A DNA stretch of 60,000 bases. Source: Hydractinia symbiolongicarpus (taxonomy: Eukaryota; Cnidaria; Hydrozoa; Anthoathecata; Hydractiniidae). The translations under genes were made by a program, and so were the position numbers. The notes below the pieces were generated by a model. It searched no databases and was not told where the DNA came from. It was given only the letters and a program-made list of their open reading frames with translations. Below, piece after piece: positions 1 through 11,356 of this stretch. The DNA lies in the NCBI RefSeq assembly GCF_029227915.1, contig NC_079884.1, positions 24,864,001 through 24,924,000 on the forward strand, in the 5' to 3' direction. How positions within the stretch are numbered: the stretch's first letter is position 1; each line of letters opens with the position of its first letter.

Positions 1-624
1 CAGATTTAGTAGCATTGATACGATTTGCGTATCAACTTTCGTATGGGAAATTCGACTTATCTTTTGACGGAAAATCTGCAAAAGCGTGTTACATGGAGAC
101 GTGGAACGAAATAAAGACACGTCATCTACCTTAAAACTTTCAGATCATCATCGTAACTTTCTAACAAATTATCCTTTCTTTCCAATCGAGAATGCAAAAC
201 CTTTAGTCTTTGCAGAACGATATCCAAAGCCTATAGCAATATGATACATTGAAAGACAATATGTTCAATGCACTTATTAAGAAGTGTGTTTGTCAAAAAA
301 TGTGTAGTATTTGAAAAATTTTTAGAATAGAGTTCTAATAACCATGTCAAGTCACAAACACAATAAGAAAAACAAACAGGTAGACAGGTAGACACGTGCT
401 AACATTGACGACGCCTAGCTACTTACCTTGCTTCTTTCTTTTAAAATATCTTCCCTTTCCGCACTATTTACGTATCCGAGTGGTTTGCATCCCAGTATGT
501 GTTGGATATCTAATTCTGTACTAATCGTACGAATACATCGCAAATACTAGGCAAGAGCAAAAGAAAGAAGATTTTTTATAGGTTCTAATTCTAATTTCCG
601 TGATTTTTGTATTCCTGTATTCCT
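1..624. other. Region left of the inverted duplication; probable intron of the left receptor gene
   Basis: The left copy of the receptor's last exon begins at 638 and its 5' exons must lie off the window, so this stretch is probably intronic. It shows no similarity by eye to the matching intron of the right-hand gene, so the inverted duplication stops at about 625. Bases 3-134 are open in one plus frame, 43 codons to a TAA, but I recognise no domain and see no convincing splice donor. Nothing else is evident. Confidence 0.4.
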
Positions 625-637
625 GTACATTTTTTAG

Positions 638-816
638 ATTCCTCTTCCAGCAGCATTCCGTTGATGATTGGAATAATCGTTGCTATCCTTTTCGTTGTTG
701 TTGTTGCGGTGGTCATCTTATTATTTATACGGAAAAGAAAAAAGTCTGAAAAAGATTCTGTAGCTGATAAGAGAATGTCAATACTTGAAAAGCAAGGGGA
801 ACTAGGGGAAATATGA
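638..816 (+). CDS. Last exon of the left discoidin-receptor paralogue: transmembrane segment and cytoplasmic tail
   Basis: This 179-base terminal exon follows an acceptor (run of T then AG at 636-637) and ends with TGA at 814-816. It needs one base from an upstream exon. It encodes a Ser-rich stub, one strongly hydrophobic helix of about 25 residues rich in Val and Ile, a basic stop-transfer stretch (RKRKK) and a tail of about 28 residues without an ITIM or kinase. It matches the last exon of the complete gene at 29031-29209 in inverted orientation, with only two base differences, both synonymous. An AATAAA at 949-954 can serve as its poly(A) signal. The rest of the gene lies off the left edge, so its ectodomain is unknown; a discoidin ectodomain is inferred from the paralogue. 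Confidence 0.75.
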
Positions 817-2261
817 AACTTTGTCGCGAACGTTGCCAAATGCTATGTATTGTAACAGATGATTACATATTGTTGATGCTAGTACCGAATCAACAGTCAC
901 GAATAGCTTCGCATTATTACAAAATGTATTGCAAATTTTAATGCTTTAAATAAAGTATGTCAAGGTGTGTGAAAAATTATAGCCATTAAAATTATTTATT
1001 AAATTAAAACTGATGATGTTTTAAAGAAATGAAATATAGGGGGGGGGGGTGTTTCAAAAGGACGGTCTAGTAAACTCCCAACAGAATGAGTGGCTTGTGC
1101 AAAGTCCAATGGTGTTTTAGCAAATAAATAAAAAAACTAAGAATACTATTTTATATGATTTTCTTTAATAATCTTGTCGTTTCGTTTAATCTAAAAAAAA
1201 AACTCCCGAAATAATTTTTATCTTATAGAAAAAAAAAAGACAAAGGAACATCCACGGTTCGCTCGTTCTTTGTACAGCGTGCGTCTCGCTACTTGCGCTA
1301 CCTTTTTGCGTGACAGATGCAATTACTGTTGGGAATAACTTAGATAATAAAAAAGCTTACACTAACAGAATTATATCTCCATAAACACAATACAACATTT
1401 TACTCATCTCCGTCCTTTCGCTTCAAAGTCACTTGCAACAAGCTCTCTCATTTGCGCATGCTCGCTGCTACGTACTTTTAGGGTTCAAAGTTCAACATTA
1501 CAATTTTTCCTGTCTAACCATGTACTTATCTTTGATTATTTTTTAATATTATTTCAGGCAGATTGAATATCTGTTATGGTTGTCATATAATTAATTTTCC
1601 GACGGGTTTTGCTACATGGTTTCTTGTGGTATCATAATTTATCACAACATTCTTAAATAGTTACTAACGGATTTTGGTTGAATAAATGGGCAAGTAGCAA
1701 TGTAATTAAAATGACCTTCACCTATGGAAACCTATATAGGTAACAAAGACTTAATAAATTTTTGTAAGCTTTTGTCAGCTAACTAGCTGAACAGTGTTCG
1801 GGGCAAAGTGCGAAAATTTTGTTGCTGTGAGGTTAACCTACGTTTAGCCCACACAGTTCGCATGAGACTTTTAGTACAGGGTTTTATGTTCTTCTTATTT
1901 CTTCTTAAAACTAGAGAAAGGCAGTCAGTCATAAGGCTTGCAAGTTAAAGGCTGAGTTACAAACAACAAAAAATCTGATACACATTTGTAACATTTTTTC
2001 GTCCATAGCTACAGACAGCATACGCAATTTTAGACTTCAAATTTGAACATTATTACACTCTGCAAACTTGGGGGAACAAACCCACAATATAAATCAATTA
2101 GAAAAAAAGTATTTAGCTAGAACTGTGGAGTAAAAAGCGCGTAAGTTTTTATTGAATTCTTATTATTGAACCAGCTGGGTGACCCAGACGATGACATTGA
2201 GCGCTTAAGTGCATGTTTGCACATCGGGGTTGGGGGGGTCCTAGTACAGGTACATGACATG
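817..2261. other. 3' UTR and intergenic DNA of the left arm
   Basis: The first ~230 bases after the stop are nearly identical to the right copy and are probably 3' UTR. The remainder is AT-rich and noncoding as far as I can see. At 1328-1336 lies the uninterrupted 9-base site that in the right arm is duplicated around the 26149-28496 transposon. Confidence 0.6.
949..954 (+). promoter_or_regulatory. Poly(A) signal AATAAA of the left receptor gene
   Basis: A canonical hexamer lies 133 bases after the stop codon at 816. The mirrored site in the right arm reads with a C in place of the T, so the right gene must use another signal. Confidence 0.5.
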
Positions 2262-2360
2262 TTACAAATCCAGATAAGCGCCTACAGCGATGTAGCCTTT
2301 GGAATGTAATGCACTTTCCTTAAAGAAAACGCCCACAACCTCAGCTTGATTAAATAAAAT
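2262..2360 (-). other. Short conserved open frame in both arms, unrecognised (possible terminal exon)
   Basis: On the minus strand, frame and stop position are kept in both arms: left 2262-2360, right about 24965-25060 on the plus strand. The shared core includes VVGVFFKES and SKGYIAVG and ends a few residues later at a stop. Pyrimidine-rich sequence precedes it, so it could be the last exon of a gene, but I see no certain acceptor or upstream exons. The two copies differ at four of about thirty residues. I do not recognise the family. Confidence 0.25.
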
Positions 2361-2460
2361 AGGAAAGAAAATAAATGTGAAAAATATGCAAATTTTAAGT
2401 TGATAGTACTTACTTTTAATAGAGCTTTCGAAAACTGGAAATATAACTGACGTCATATCC

Positions 2461-3553
2461 TGCGTAGGTAGCAGAGGATCTCCTCTTGCTCTGAGGGTAT
2501 ATCTGGGTTAATCAGCCTGTTTCAGGAAAGGCGGGTCGACGACTTCATCAAAAAACTTTGAAACACTAATATATCATTAATATTACTTTTTCCAGCGTTT
2601 CAAGCTCTACACAATGGAGGCAACAAATAAACTAATATAAAAACAATTGTATATTACCAGGTTCTCTCACATCATCCAGATATTTAAAATCATATATTTT
2701 ACCAAGGGTTTTTCGACTAGTCTAATATAATAATACTCAAGTTGTGTGTTATTCAGTTTGTAATCGTCAAAGCAGATATGTTTATTTTCCTTTGAAGTAG
2801 CAGAAAAAAATATGTCTTATTTGTTACATTTCTAGACTTTACGGTACGACGTCAATGTATTTGGACAGATTTTATCCACGGCCGGATGTAGCCTGATTTT
2901 TCTTTGATAATATTATCTGTTTTTAGTTGTTAAGTGTAATAAAAGAAGATTTTTTTACAAATAAATTGTATTAATTGTGGGTTCAGTTAATTTCACCATT
3001 ACGAACTACAACGAATATTACTGATATTTATCCCCAATGCCAACTTTCTTTAGTGTTCTAAAGTTTTATAAGGCAAGACTTTTATTTCTTTCTAACTTTA
3101 GCCACTTTATAAGGAATTTCACCTACATTGCTAAGTTTCATTTTTGAACGACTTGGCTCTCGTGTTGCTTATAAAAAGCTGTATGTGATTTGGCAGATAT
3201 TTTGCTCACCATTAAAAGCCTACTTAACGGTTAAGCAAACAGCATGATTATTTAAAATAGACATCATGATTTTTTCTAACATTGCTTGCACATTATTCTT
3301 ACATCTTTAAGACTTGTAATATACGTTTGTATTATTTTGTAGTCTTTTAGAGGGATTTCTTAAAGAGTGTAAGAGCAGAATCCTACAGATAATTCTTCAC
3401 AAAGAATAAACACTGCGGAGTTTAATGTTGCTTCAATTCATCAAAAAATCACATGAAATATTCTATTCATTTAGGAGGGGGAGGAAGGAAGGGGGTAATA
3501 AATTTTAATGGCCGTGGCGGCTTGACATTATAACACGATATGCACTTTTGATA
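2461..3553. other. Left-arm intergenic DNA without a recognisable gene
   Basis: AT-rich DNA that aligns in mirror to 23130-24850. It holds homopolymer runs and no frame I can support. Near 3110-3150 it preserves the uninterrupted version of the site that carries a ~620-base insertion in the right arm. Confidence 0.5.
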
Positions 3554-3967
3554 TCAATATATATTAGCTTGGTATAAAGTTCCCTTATATTTCATGTTAT
3601 TCATTGTCATTGTAACTAATACTTTCTCGCCTTGAATTCTCATATGGAAACGTGATATTTTTTCACTATTTTGTGGTATAGCGTATACATCATTGGTAGA
3701 TAATATCAATGGTGGTGGATTTGGATGCAATTCTGTGCAATTCACGAGATTAAGTTCGTTTGATCGTATCTTTGAGACGTCTTCAATCTGAATGGCGGTG
3801 ATATCTCTTTTATCAGCGCAACATGGTCTTTCTGGTACGGATCCAACTGTTACAATATTTCTATAGTTTTTCTGATTTTCCTTCATCAGGATAAGGGAAA
3901 ATTCAACAGGAGATGTGGCAGATTCCATAAGTCCTCTTAGAATATTACTGCGCCAATTTTGCCTTAC
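3554..3967 (-). CDS. Unrecognised 124-codon ORF, probably a terminal exon (left-arm copy, intact)
   Basis: Read on the minus strand, a pyrimidine-rich acceptor ending TTTTTAG precedes an open frame. The frame runs in through about a dozen codons to an ATG at 3928 and continues 124 codons to a stop at 3554. No domain is recognised. The product looks soluble, with mixed charge, two adjacent Cys near residue 36 and a Pro-rich stretch near residue 70. The mirrored right-arm copy (22720-23127) keeps the acceptor and the first ~66 codons, with a 9-base in-frame deletion upstream of the ATG, but then carries a 4-base deletion that shifts the frame. Frame preservation in one copy suggests a real exon whose 5' part I could not find, or a fossil transposon gene. 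Confidence 0.35.
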   Translation of the reverse strand, partial: VRQNWRSNILRGLMESATSPVEFSLILMKENQKNYRNIVTVGSVPERPCCADKRDITAIQIEDVSKIRSNELNLVNCTELHPNPPPLILSTNDVYAIPQNSEKISRFHMRIQGEKVLVTMTMNNMKYKGTLYQANIY

Positions 3968-4982
3968 TAAAAATCAAATTGACAAATGATTACTCTCTTT
4001 TAAGACAATTTAGATTAGGCTGAAGCTGTCCTTCACTCTTTCTCCCACGATTTTTAGCCAGAATCTTGGTCTTCACCTAAATGTGAATCTATTGTTTGCA
4101 CTTTGAAAAGGTCGTTTTTCGAGTACCCAATCTTCGCCTTTTAATATTTAAAATGGCGAAACAAGCTAAATGATCTGAAACTTGCTTAGTATTGTTTAAA
4201 AGAATACCACAATTTTTGTCCATGAATAAATAAAATCATATAATAATAATTATAGGTCAATTTAAAAGATCAAAAATTGGAAACATTAAAACTCACATTT
4301 AGCGTAAAGGTAATTGGGTAATGCGCTCGCCATGATGTGAAGTTGATCCGATCAAAATATTTTCGTATGAAACAATTTCATGGCGTCAAAATGTACACAA
4401 AAGAAGAGTTTTTTTTTTCTTTCAAGCTGTTTGAGCAACCTAATTTAACTGACAGACAACTAGATTTTAAAGGGGAAGCTATTTCAAATAAAGCCTGAGA
4501 AAAGACATTTTACAGCAATGCTAGGATACAAGTTTACATGAGTTTACAATGAATAAAAAAGTTAGGATTCAAGGTGAGCATATTCTAAGGATAGTCTCTT
4601 AACTTTTTGTTTGATTTCATATTGAGTTTTCCTATAGAGTATATTTTTATAATATAAAGCGTATATCGAAAAAAACATCCATTTGTAAAACTAATGACAT
4701 CAACATTTTGAACTTTTGATGATTTAAACTGGTCTGACAGGTAAACAAAAATATTTTATATAATAGACATTCATTTAAAATAAACAACATGTTTTCTTTT
4801 CTTGACAAATAAAGATGTTAAGAAATGAAATAACAAATCTAGATAATCAATACTACATATAACACTCATATGCGAAATAAAGTAATTCGAAAGAGGTTAA
4901 AAATTGAAATCCAAATTTAATCAAACTTGGCACACTTTATAGTACGTCACAAAAAAAAAATTGCAGCATTAAATTTCGCTTA
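3968..4982. other. Left-arm noncoding DNA
   Basis: Aligns in mirror to 21785-22715. Bases from about 4755 to 4920 have no counterpart in the right arm, and the right arm has a ~90-base insert near 22167-22260 that is absent here. Small open frames are not conserved between the copies, so I call no gene. Confidence 0.5.
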
Positions 4983-7850
4983 TTGCGAAGCAATTGAGCT
5001 TTGCGAGCGAAGCGAGCGAAGCGAAATTGTGGAGCACGTTTGCTACACGCGAGGTATACCAAGAGAAATATTGAGATTCTCAAAATTTCGATAGAAAAAA
5101 AATCATATAAAATCAGCGTAAAGAAATAGGACTGATATTTTTGCACATAAAGCTAGGGTATTTTTTTTTCTAATAAAACAAATAAATTTGGACCGAGGGG
5201 TTAAAGTATAAGTTTAGTAAAAAATGCAATAAGTACGGCTCGTACCCCCCCACCCCCGGATTTTGACCCCCCCCCCCCCCGTCTTTTGGTCCGGATTATA
5301 CGTCCGCCGAACTTGAACACACAAAGAGGAATATGCCGTGAACAAGAAACGGTAGTCGGCATTTTAGACACGTATATTTTACAGACCCAAAATATGCCTT
5401 ATTTCTTTGTATTATAGCTAATTATGGTATAAATAATTAATTAATTACTTTGCAATTTTGCTTCTAATACTATTATAGTTGTATTTTAATGAAATATAAT
5501 AGTATTAAAACGGTTTTCTTTTTTTGAAAAAATTTATTGCTAGTCCTGTTTCTAATCGGCTTTACTTGTGTATTTTAAGCTTTTTTGTTGCTGTGCTTTT
5601 TCTGGAGATTTTATTTGGATTGGAAAGCTCCTGTGTAAGGTACCCTTTCCTAAAGAAAAATTGAAGTAATTTGTACAATTATAACGCGCCGAGCTGTGTT
5701 TTATTTTATTGTTTCTAAGAAGATGTAAGAATACAATATTATCAATTTTAATTGGTTTTATCCAAATCAAGGTAAGGCTTAATCACATGAAAGGTAGCTA
5801 GCTAGAGCTCAGTTTTGTATAAAAGAATTGAAAGTAATTTGTAGAATACATATGGAGAAGCTGTATTCTACCTAACTGATAGCCAGATATAGGAAAACCT
5901 GTAGCTAGGGCGCAGACAAAACAAATAGCTCTGGGCGCTAGAGTGAGCTGACCAACCGTTTTTTATCATTTTTTATTTATTATATAAGTAACCTGTTACA
6001 GTAATTAAAAAAATATCCTCTTTTGCTATCAAACCAACAGCAATGTAATTGTCAATAGGAATTAGTTTTCCGTACACCCTCCCTGAGAACAAGGTTTAAA
6101 ACGACATTAAAACATTAAAACTGTCATTAAACAGAACTTCAAGGATGCCCAAGCCGCACCACGTCCTCTAAACGGCGTGGGCATCTTCGAAACTGCTTGT
6201 AATTTTAGAACAAGGGTGCTGATAAGCTGCATACGCCGTATAACGTGCAGGCGTTTTTGGGCAAGTTTAGCGTTTTGCAAAAAAATTGAAGTATTCACCC
6301 GAAAAAACCTGCATAGACCATAAAGTAAACTATGTGGTAGTAAAGTTCTTAAAAGAACTGTTTTTGATGTTTTTTGATAAAATTTACTTGATAAATAACT
6401 TTTAATTTTTATTAACTTCTTTCTCTTAAAGCATCTTTTTCCAACTATCGTCCACAAGGTATGTTACAAGGAATTGAATTTTGAAAATGCTCCAGGCAAG
6501 TTCGGGAAAGTGCGGGCGGTTTTGGAAGACAATCACTAATTTAATTGGAAAAGTTGCCCGAACTCGCCCTTATATATGTGGCTGTTTGCAGCTTATTGAC
6601 ACCCTCTTATTTTAGAATATTCTCAGGAATAATAGACCAAGAGAAATTACATCACAGTTTTTTGTCCACCGCTCACGTGTGTTTGAGAACAACCCATATA
6701 ACAAAGTTCATTATTTTTTAAATTATTTGTGTAAAAATTACTATTTCATTCACGATAAACCATTTGTCAGTCATTTTATTCGCCCAACAAAGAATCCTAT
6801 CCAAGGTGCTTTTCTATTAGTGCTGAATTTAATAATTGACATGGTTCAGCATATGTTTTTAAATGGGTCTAGGACAATAAACTTATTTAATTTCCCTTGG
6901 CCTTGCATCAATCAAATTCTGAAAAAATAAACACTTCTAAAATGATTTTGTCAGATTTGGAAACTGTTGGTATGGTTGGAACTTTGCGTATAAAATTAGT
7001 AAAGTTGCCAAATTGTTTAGTTTTTTTCTTTTATACTTTTCCGAATTAGCCTTAATTATTTATAAGATGAAAAACAGCGCTTTCAATTCCATTGACTTGG
7101 CCATCCCTTAAAGGCACTGGAAGCTTCACTATATGAAAATGTTTTCTTTTTCTTTTAGATTGTGTACAATGGGAGTGAGTGATGTAATCTTCTAATGCGT
7201 GTGGTGAAAAGAAGGCGAATCCGTTATTGTTTTTCTGCCCAAATTTGAAGCTATTTAATAAATCTTGATAAAGTTAAAAAACTGTTTTGATTTGTTTGTT
7301 TTTGTTTTAATTGTTTCCCGTGAGTTTTCGAAATTCGTTCCAGCAGATTCTGTGGCTTCTACTGCCGGCATTTTTACGTGAAAAAAATACTGTTTTGTTG
7401 TGAGGTCATTTACGAAATCGTTAACGTTAGGACCAACTTCTGCGGGTAGTACAACTCGATGTATCACATATCTTTCGGAATACTGCTAAAAGTGTAATTT
7501 TACTTTTACCATTCTGTGGGAAAAGGCGGTACAAAATTTTAACACGCGTTATTCGTTTTTGTTAGTTTCGCGTAATCTTATTTTCTCGCACATTTTGAAA
7601 AGAATATCCCACGCACATCAAATACTCGCGCAGTCTATTCGCAAAAAAACTGTTTTTGAGCAACGAATTGTTCCGCAGAGCGTTCATTTTCCTACCTCGT
7701 CCCCAGGGTTCTTCTATGTGATATTCAATTTTGATGTATTTCGGAATATGTTAGCGCCAATTAAACAAGAAGCGCTAGGGACAAAGTATTGGATAGTTTA
7801 ATTTTGCTCGAACTTGCGAAATGCTTCGCAACCTTTTTTTTAATTTCTAG
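4983..7850. mobile_element. ~2.9-kb insertion in the left arm (unclassified element)
   Basis: The right arm runs continuously across this point (near 21770-21790), so this block inserted after the duplication or was lost from the other arm. Its ends share imperfect inverted sequence: TTGCGAAGCA near 4984 and its complement near 7822-7832. The flanks are similar AATTTC-type stretches, compatible with a target duplication I cannot delimit exactly. The interior has GCGAAGC micro-repeats (4998-5022), C-tracts (5248-5281) and a nested MITE (6212-6606). No transposase is recognised; the ORFs are short and AT-driven. Confidence 0.55.
6212..6606. mobile_element. Foldback MITE (family with 12-bp target duplication), copy 1
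   Basis: The termini are inverted repeats of the type GGGTGCTGATAAGCTGCATA on the left and its diverged complement ending CACCCTC on the right. Flanking 12-mers at 6200-6211 and 6607-6618 agree at 10 of 12 positions. Interior blocks (the GTTCGGGAAAGTGCGGGCGG stretch and a region around 6440-6475) match the second copy at 34634-34911 in opposite orientation. It is nested in the larger 4983-7850 insertion. Nonautonomous: there is no coding capacity. Confidence 0.75.
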
Positions 7851-8387
7851 TGTCAGCATTTTTTCCATGGCGTCATCAAAAGCTTAAAATTCTTCCGAAG
7901 TATCAATATCTCCTTAAAAGTTAATTATTTTAGTTCTAGATCGAATTTTTAGATTCTGGTTGAATTTTCTAAAAACCAAATAAAAAACCAAATTAAAAGT
8001 TATTATTTTTACATAGTTTGCATACAAAGTTGCAAAAATTGCCCAAAATATTTGCTTTTCTCGATTTTTGTGCAAAATCCGAAAAAATCGGGAACTCGGA
8101 TTAATCACGTGTGGCAAACATACAGAAGGATTCCACTTAATGAAACAAGGTTGTGTTGTAAGTATCAAGTTCAAAGGATAACCCTAACACGAATTATTAT
8201 ATTTCCTCGATTATAAGGATTTCATAGACATTTTCAGGGGTAGTTTCAAGTAATAGCCAATATCAAAGCCTTTGAGATGTATGGGACCTAATAATTTGGC
8301 ATGCAGGTGTCTAATAAATAATATTAAAACGAAATAAGTATCATAGCCATGCAATATAGCATGAAGAAATGATTACAAAAAAAAATC

Positions 8388-8440
8388 GTCAGGGGGGAGC
8401 GAAATCCGCCCCTCACCCACCCCGGACCGAAAAGGGTTAA
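8388..8440. repeat. G/C-tract dispersed repeat, copy B
   Basis: The pattern GTCAGGGGGG, then ATCCGCCCC, a C-tract, then GGACCGAAAAGGGTTAA recurs in the same orientation at about 16541-16591 and in part near 5190-5300. It probably marks the end of a dispersed element. Confidence 0.5.
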
Positions 8441-8958
8441 AATGTAATTAATACCTCTCAAAAGTTTTTAAAGTCATTGTTGTTGCTTCGATTGGCTTTA
8501 TGTATAATAAACTTATATGTTTCAGTCAAAAATTTCGAATATCGAGCCAGCTCGTTCAAAAGCTTTGAAGATTTCTTTATTAGAAAGTTTGATTAAAAGG
8601 GAGGAAAGTACTTTTATTGAGTAGCTAATTCGTGTTATCCAATATATGCAGGAACTTTTCTGTCATTTTCAGTTATACTTGAATTTAAGATGATTTGTTG
8701 TTTCTGCTTTAATGGTCAGAAAATTTTTCACCGCCATTAACTTGACTTTCGTGTAAATCACTAAAGTCGAAAACCAACAGCCGTGTCGTAGCCCCTTTAA
8801 AATCTATTCTATATTTGAACCATGAAACAATCTTATTTTCACCAACGACTGATAAGTATTTTACAGCTTCGGATTTCGTATGAAGGATAACAAGTTGCTT
8901 AATATTTTATGAGCTGTTCTCATTAAAAAAAAATTGAGCAACAGTTATCAACCAGTCA

Positions 8959-9008
8959 CAGGGGCGGATCCAGACTTTTTCAAGACTTAGTCAAGACTAA
9001 GTCTTGAA
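8959..9008. mobile_element. hAT-like terminal sequence with a hairpin
   Basis: The word CAGGGGCGGATCCAG at 8959-8973 is typical of many animal hAT and MITE termini (established pattern). It is followed by a 14-bp stem with a 2-base spacer at 8979-9008 built on GACTTAGTC / GACTAAGTC. No matching opposite end was located, so this may be a solo or decayed end. Confidence 0.35.
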
Positions 9009-9224
9009 TTTAGCAGCTGGGGGCTAAATTTTAAGCTTTGCGGGTACAAAAATCGCCGAAAATTGTCTTCCGATTTATCTAGTTATTAAAAAAATTGACC
9101 AAAAGAAACGCTAAGCTATAAAAAAATCTCCTAAGAACATCTTTTATAAGAATCAAATCTCCGTCTTACACGTCTTATTTTGATAGATAAAACCACTAAA
9201 ATTAACAGGGATTAACTACAATAA

Positions 9225-9310
9225 AGTGAGACAATTGTGAATATATTTCAAGCTGTTTCTGCCAATATCAGGCTTCATCAGCATGACTAGGTGATCACAC
9301 CAGTCATGGA
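9225..9310 (-). repeat. Possible retroelement 3' tail (GATGAAGCCTG motif)
   Basis: On the minus strand the sequence reads CTGATGAAGCCTGATATTGG, then a stretch rich in CAATTGTCTCAC. Such 'GATGAAGCCTG' tails are common at the 3' ends of LINE and Penelope-type elements in invertebrates. I see no linked reverse transcriptase here, so this is a fragment call only. Confidence 0.25.
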
Positions 9311-11356
9311 CAGCAAAATAAAACACAATCATAACAAAAACAATAAGAATATGGAAAGATCAGGATAATGAAGATGAAATGTACATACATGTGATATAAT
9401 ACATACACCTCAACCCATGTATTTATTCAGATATATTTGTTTATTCACAGGGCTAAACTCAAGTTTCGTTTGAACTTTAAAAGAAGAATTAAGAAGCTTT
9501 TTTACTGCTTTTTGCATGCTGAAATAGGAAAATGCAACTTTCAGTTAAGAAAGTTGCAACCTGGAAAAAGGGGAACGTAATGATTTGGCTTGAAGTCTAC
9601 ACCAGACTTAACAATATCTTTATAACAAAATAAATTTTTTAACTGATCTTCATCAGGTAAAATAAATGGGTGTGGCAATATACACTGTGTAAAGAAAGTT
9701 GTAACAAACTGTAACAAGCCGAATTGTGGGTAAAATGTGTTAATTTTTCTCTTTATTACTGTTGACAAGGCAAGTATTGATAGAAAAGGAAACCATGTCT
9801 GGGGGGTACAGTTGTTGATTGCTTCTGCTTTAACTGCCTCCTCAGGAGAAAGAGTCATATCACAAACATTATGGGAAAGGGAAAATCTGAATAAACTTTT
9901 CCCAGATATAAAAATATTTGCCTTTTGGTTTTTTAAAGCAAATTGAAAACAAGGATGATTGGAATAAAAGGAAGGATGCAAGAAAAGTTCTATGGATGTC
10001 AAGATTCTCAGAACATCAACAAGAGAATTATCACCTATACCAATACCAACGATGCTGAGCTGTATAGACAGTCTCCTGATAGATTGGATCTAAAAATAAT
10101 ATATTTTACCATGACCTTTTACTCAACAAACTTTGTTTCCTAATAGCCATTCGAAGAGTTGTTTATTTTCATCACCAGATGTCAAGTTCTTGCTTCTAAT
10201 AACAACACAAATATTAATTGAGAAAGAATTCCTCCGCAATGATAAAAATTCTGTTCAAAGCTCATATTACAAAAAACAATACACCTTTACCATAATTCAA
10301 TTGTACATGCGTTCCTACGGCTCTCCATCGTTTTACAATATCGGAAAAAAGGAGGTAAAAATCGTGTTTTTATGAGAGTTTGTTAGAGACGAAAGCGTGT
10401 TTTCTCCAGTTTTTTGACTTCCGTCGTATCAATTGATTTCAAATTTTCAGGAAACGTTAATAATAATAAGATACAACTTATGTGTACTTTTCATTAAAAA
10501 CAAAATGCGGCAAGAAAAGTAGAATCCTCTGATCGCAAAATAAGCTGCGATGGAGTGTTATTTTTTCCGAATTATCGTAAAGGTGTATTAGCCCTAGCTA
10601 TAGCTAATTAAATCTTTTTGTATTTGGTTTTAATAGTCTGTTGTATAAAGCTCTTCCCAACTAGCTTTTCGTAGCGGATATACTGAAAACCTTTAAATAA
10701 ATGCAAGGTGTGTTGGAGAGTAAAAAACATACTTCTCACCTTAAAGCAATAATTCCTTTATCTTCACACCTCGCCTCTCAGATGGAAGGTATATATCTGG
10801 GCCTGAATTCCGATGAAGACTTTTACCAACCAAGGGATAAATATCCCCAGACAACAAAAATGCTCGAGCATAAACACTTTCTAAAAGTTCTTTTTGCATT
10901 TTACGAACAGATTCAAAATTATCACACTTTAAAGGTTCCCTCCGACGTTTTAATGATGCCACCTAATTAAGTTCTATTCATATAAGTATTTAAGAAAATA
11001 ACATTCGTTTTTTACAGAAAAGTTTAGTACAGCAAATAATTGTAAATAAACTTTCAAATTTTGAGCTACCTCACTTCATGCGGCTTTATCATGCTCACGC
11101 TTCTTCTCGAACTTTGAAATTCATAATGGCTGCATAATTGACGTCACAAGGACCAAAGAATTATAGGATGCCTCACGGTGATATATTCTACTGACTAATT
11201 CGTGTTTAGAATGCCTTGTTGATATGTTTCGAAGTATTAAATATTTATGAGATATAGATGGTTCATTAGCGATAGCAAAAAATTTTGTTGTTTGCTTAAT
11301 GCAGAATTATTTGTTTTCTTTTAAAAGCAACACGTTTGTTAAGTACTGTAATAATT

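Larger units (their letters stand above)
625..8128 (+). repeat. Left arm of a large inverted duplication (interrupted)
   Basis: Successive blocks match the reverse complement of the right arm in mirrored order: 625-960 with 28900-29222, 1170-1345 with 28497-28690, 1690-1750 with 25545-25610, 2160-2460 with 24850-25140, 3554-3970 with 22720-23127, 4200-4560 with 22020-22500, 4930-4980 with 21785-21830, and 7850-8128 with 21494-21780. By eye identity is about 97-99% at the outer end and nearer 90% inward. Bases 4983-7850 are a later insertion that the right arm lacks. Confidence 0.85.
8129..11356. other. Inter-arm DNA without a supported gene
   Basis: AT-rich DNA starting where the left arm ends. 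It holds a G/C-tract repeat at about 8388-8440, a short hAT-like end at 8959-8973 and a LINE- or Penelope-like tail near 9225-9310. Open frames on both strands at 9541-10143 overlap each other, and none resembles a known family, so I leave them uncalled. Confidence 0.5.

Noticed and set aside
9541-10143. Overlapping ORFs of 153, 69 and 66 codons
   Set aside because: They overlap on opposite strands and in different frames, and none shows a recognisable domain.
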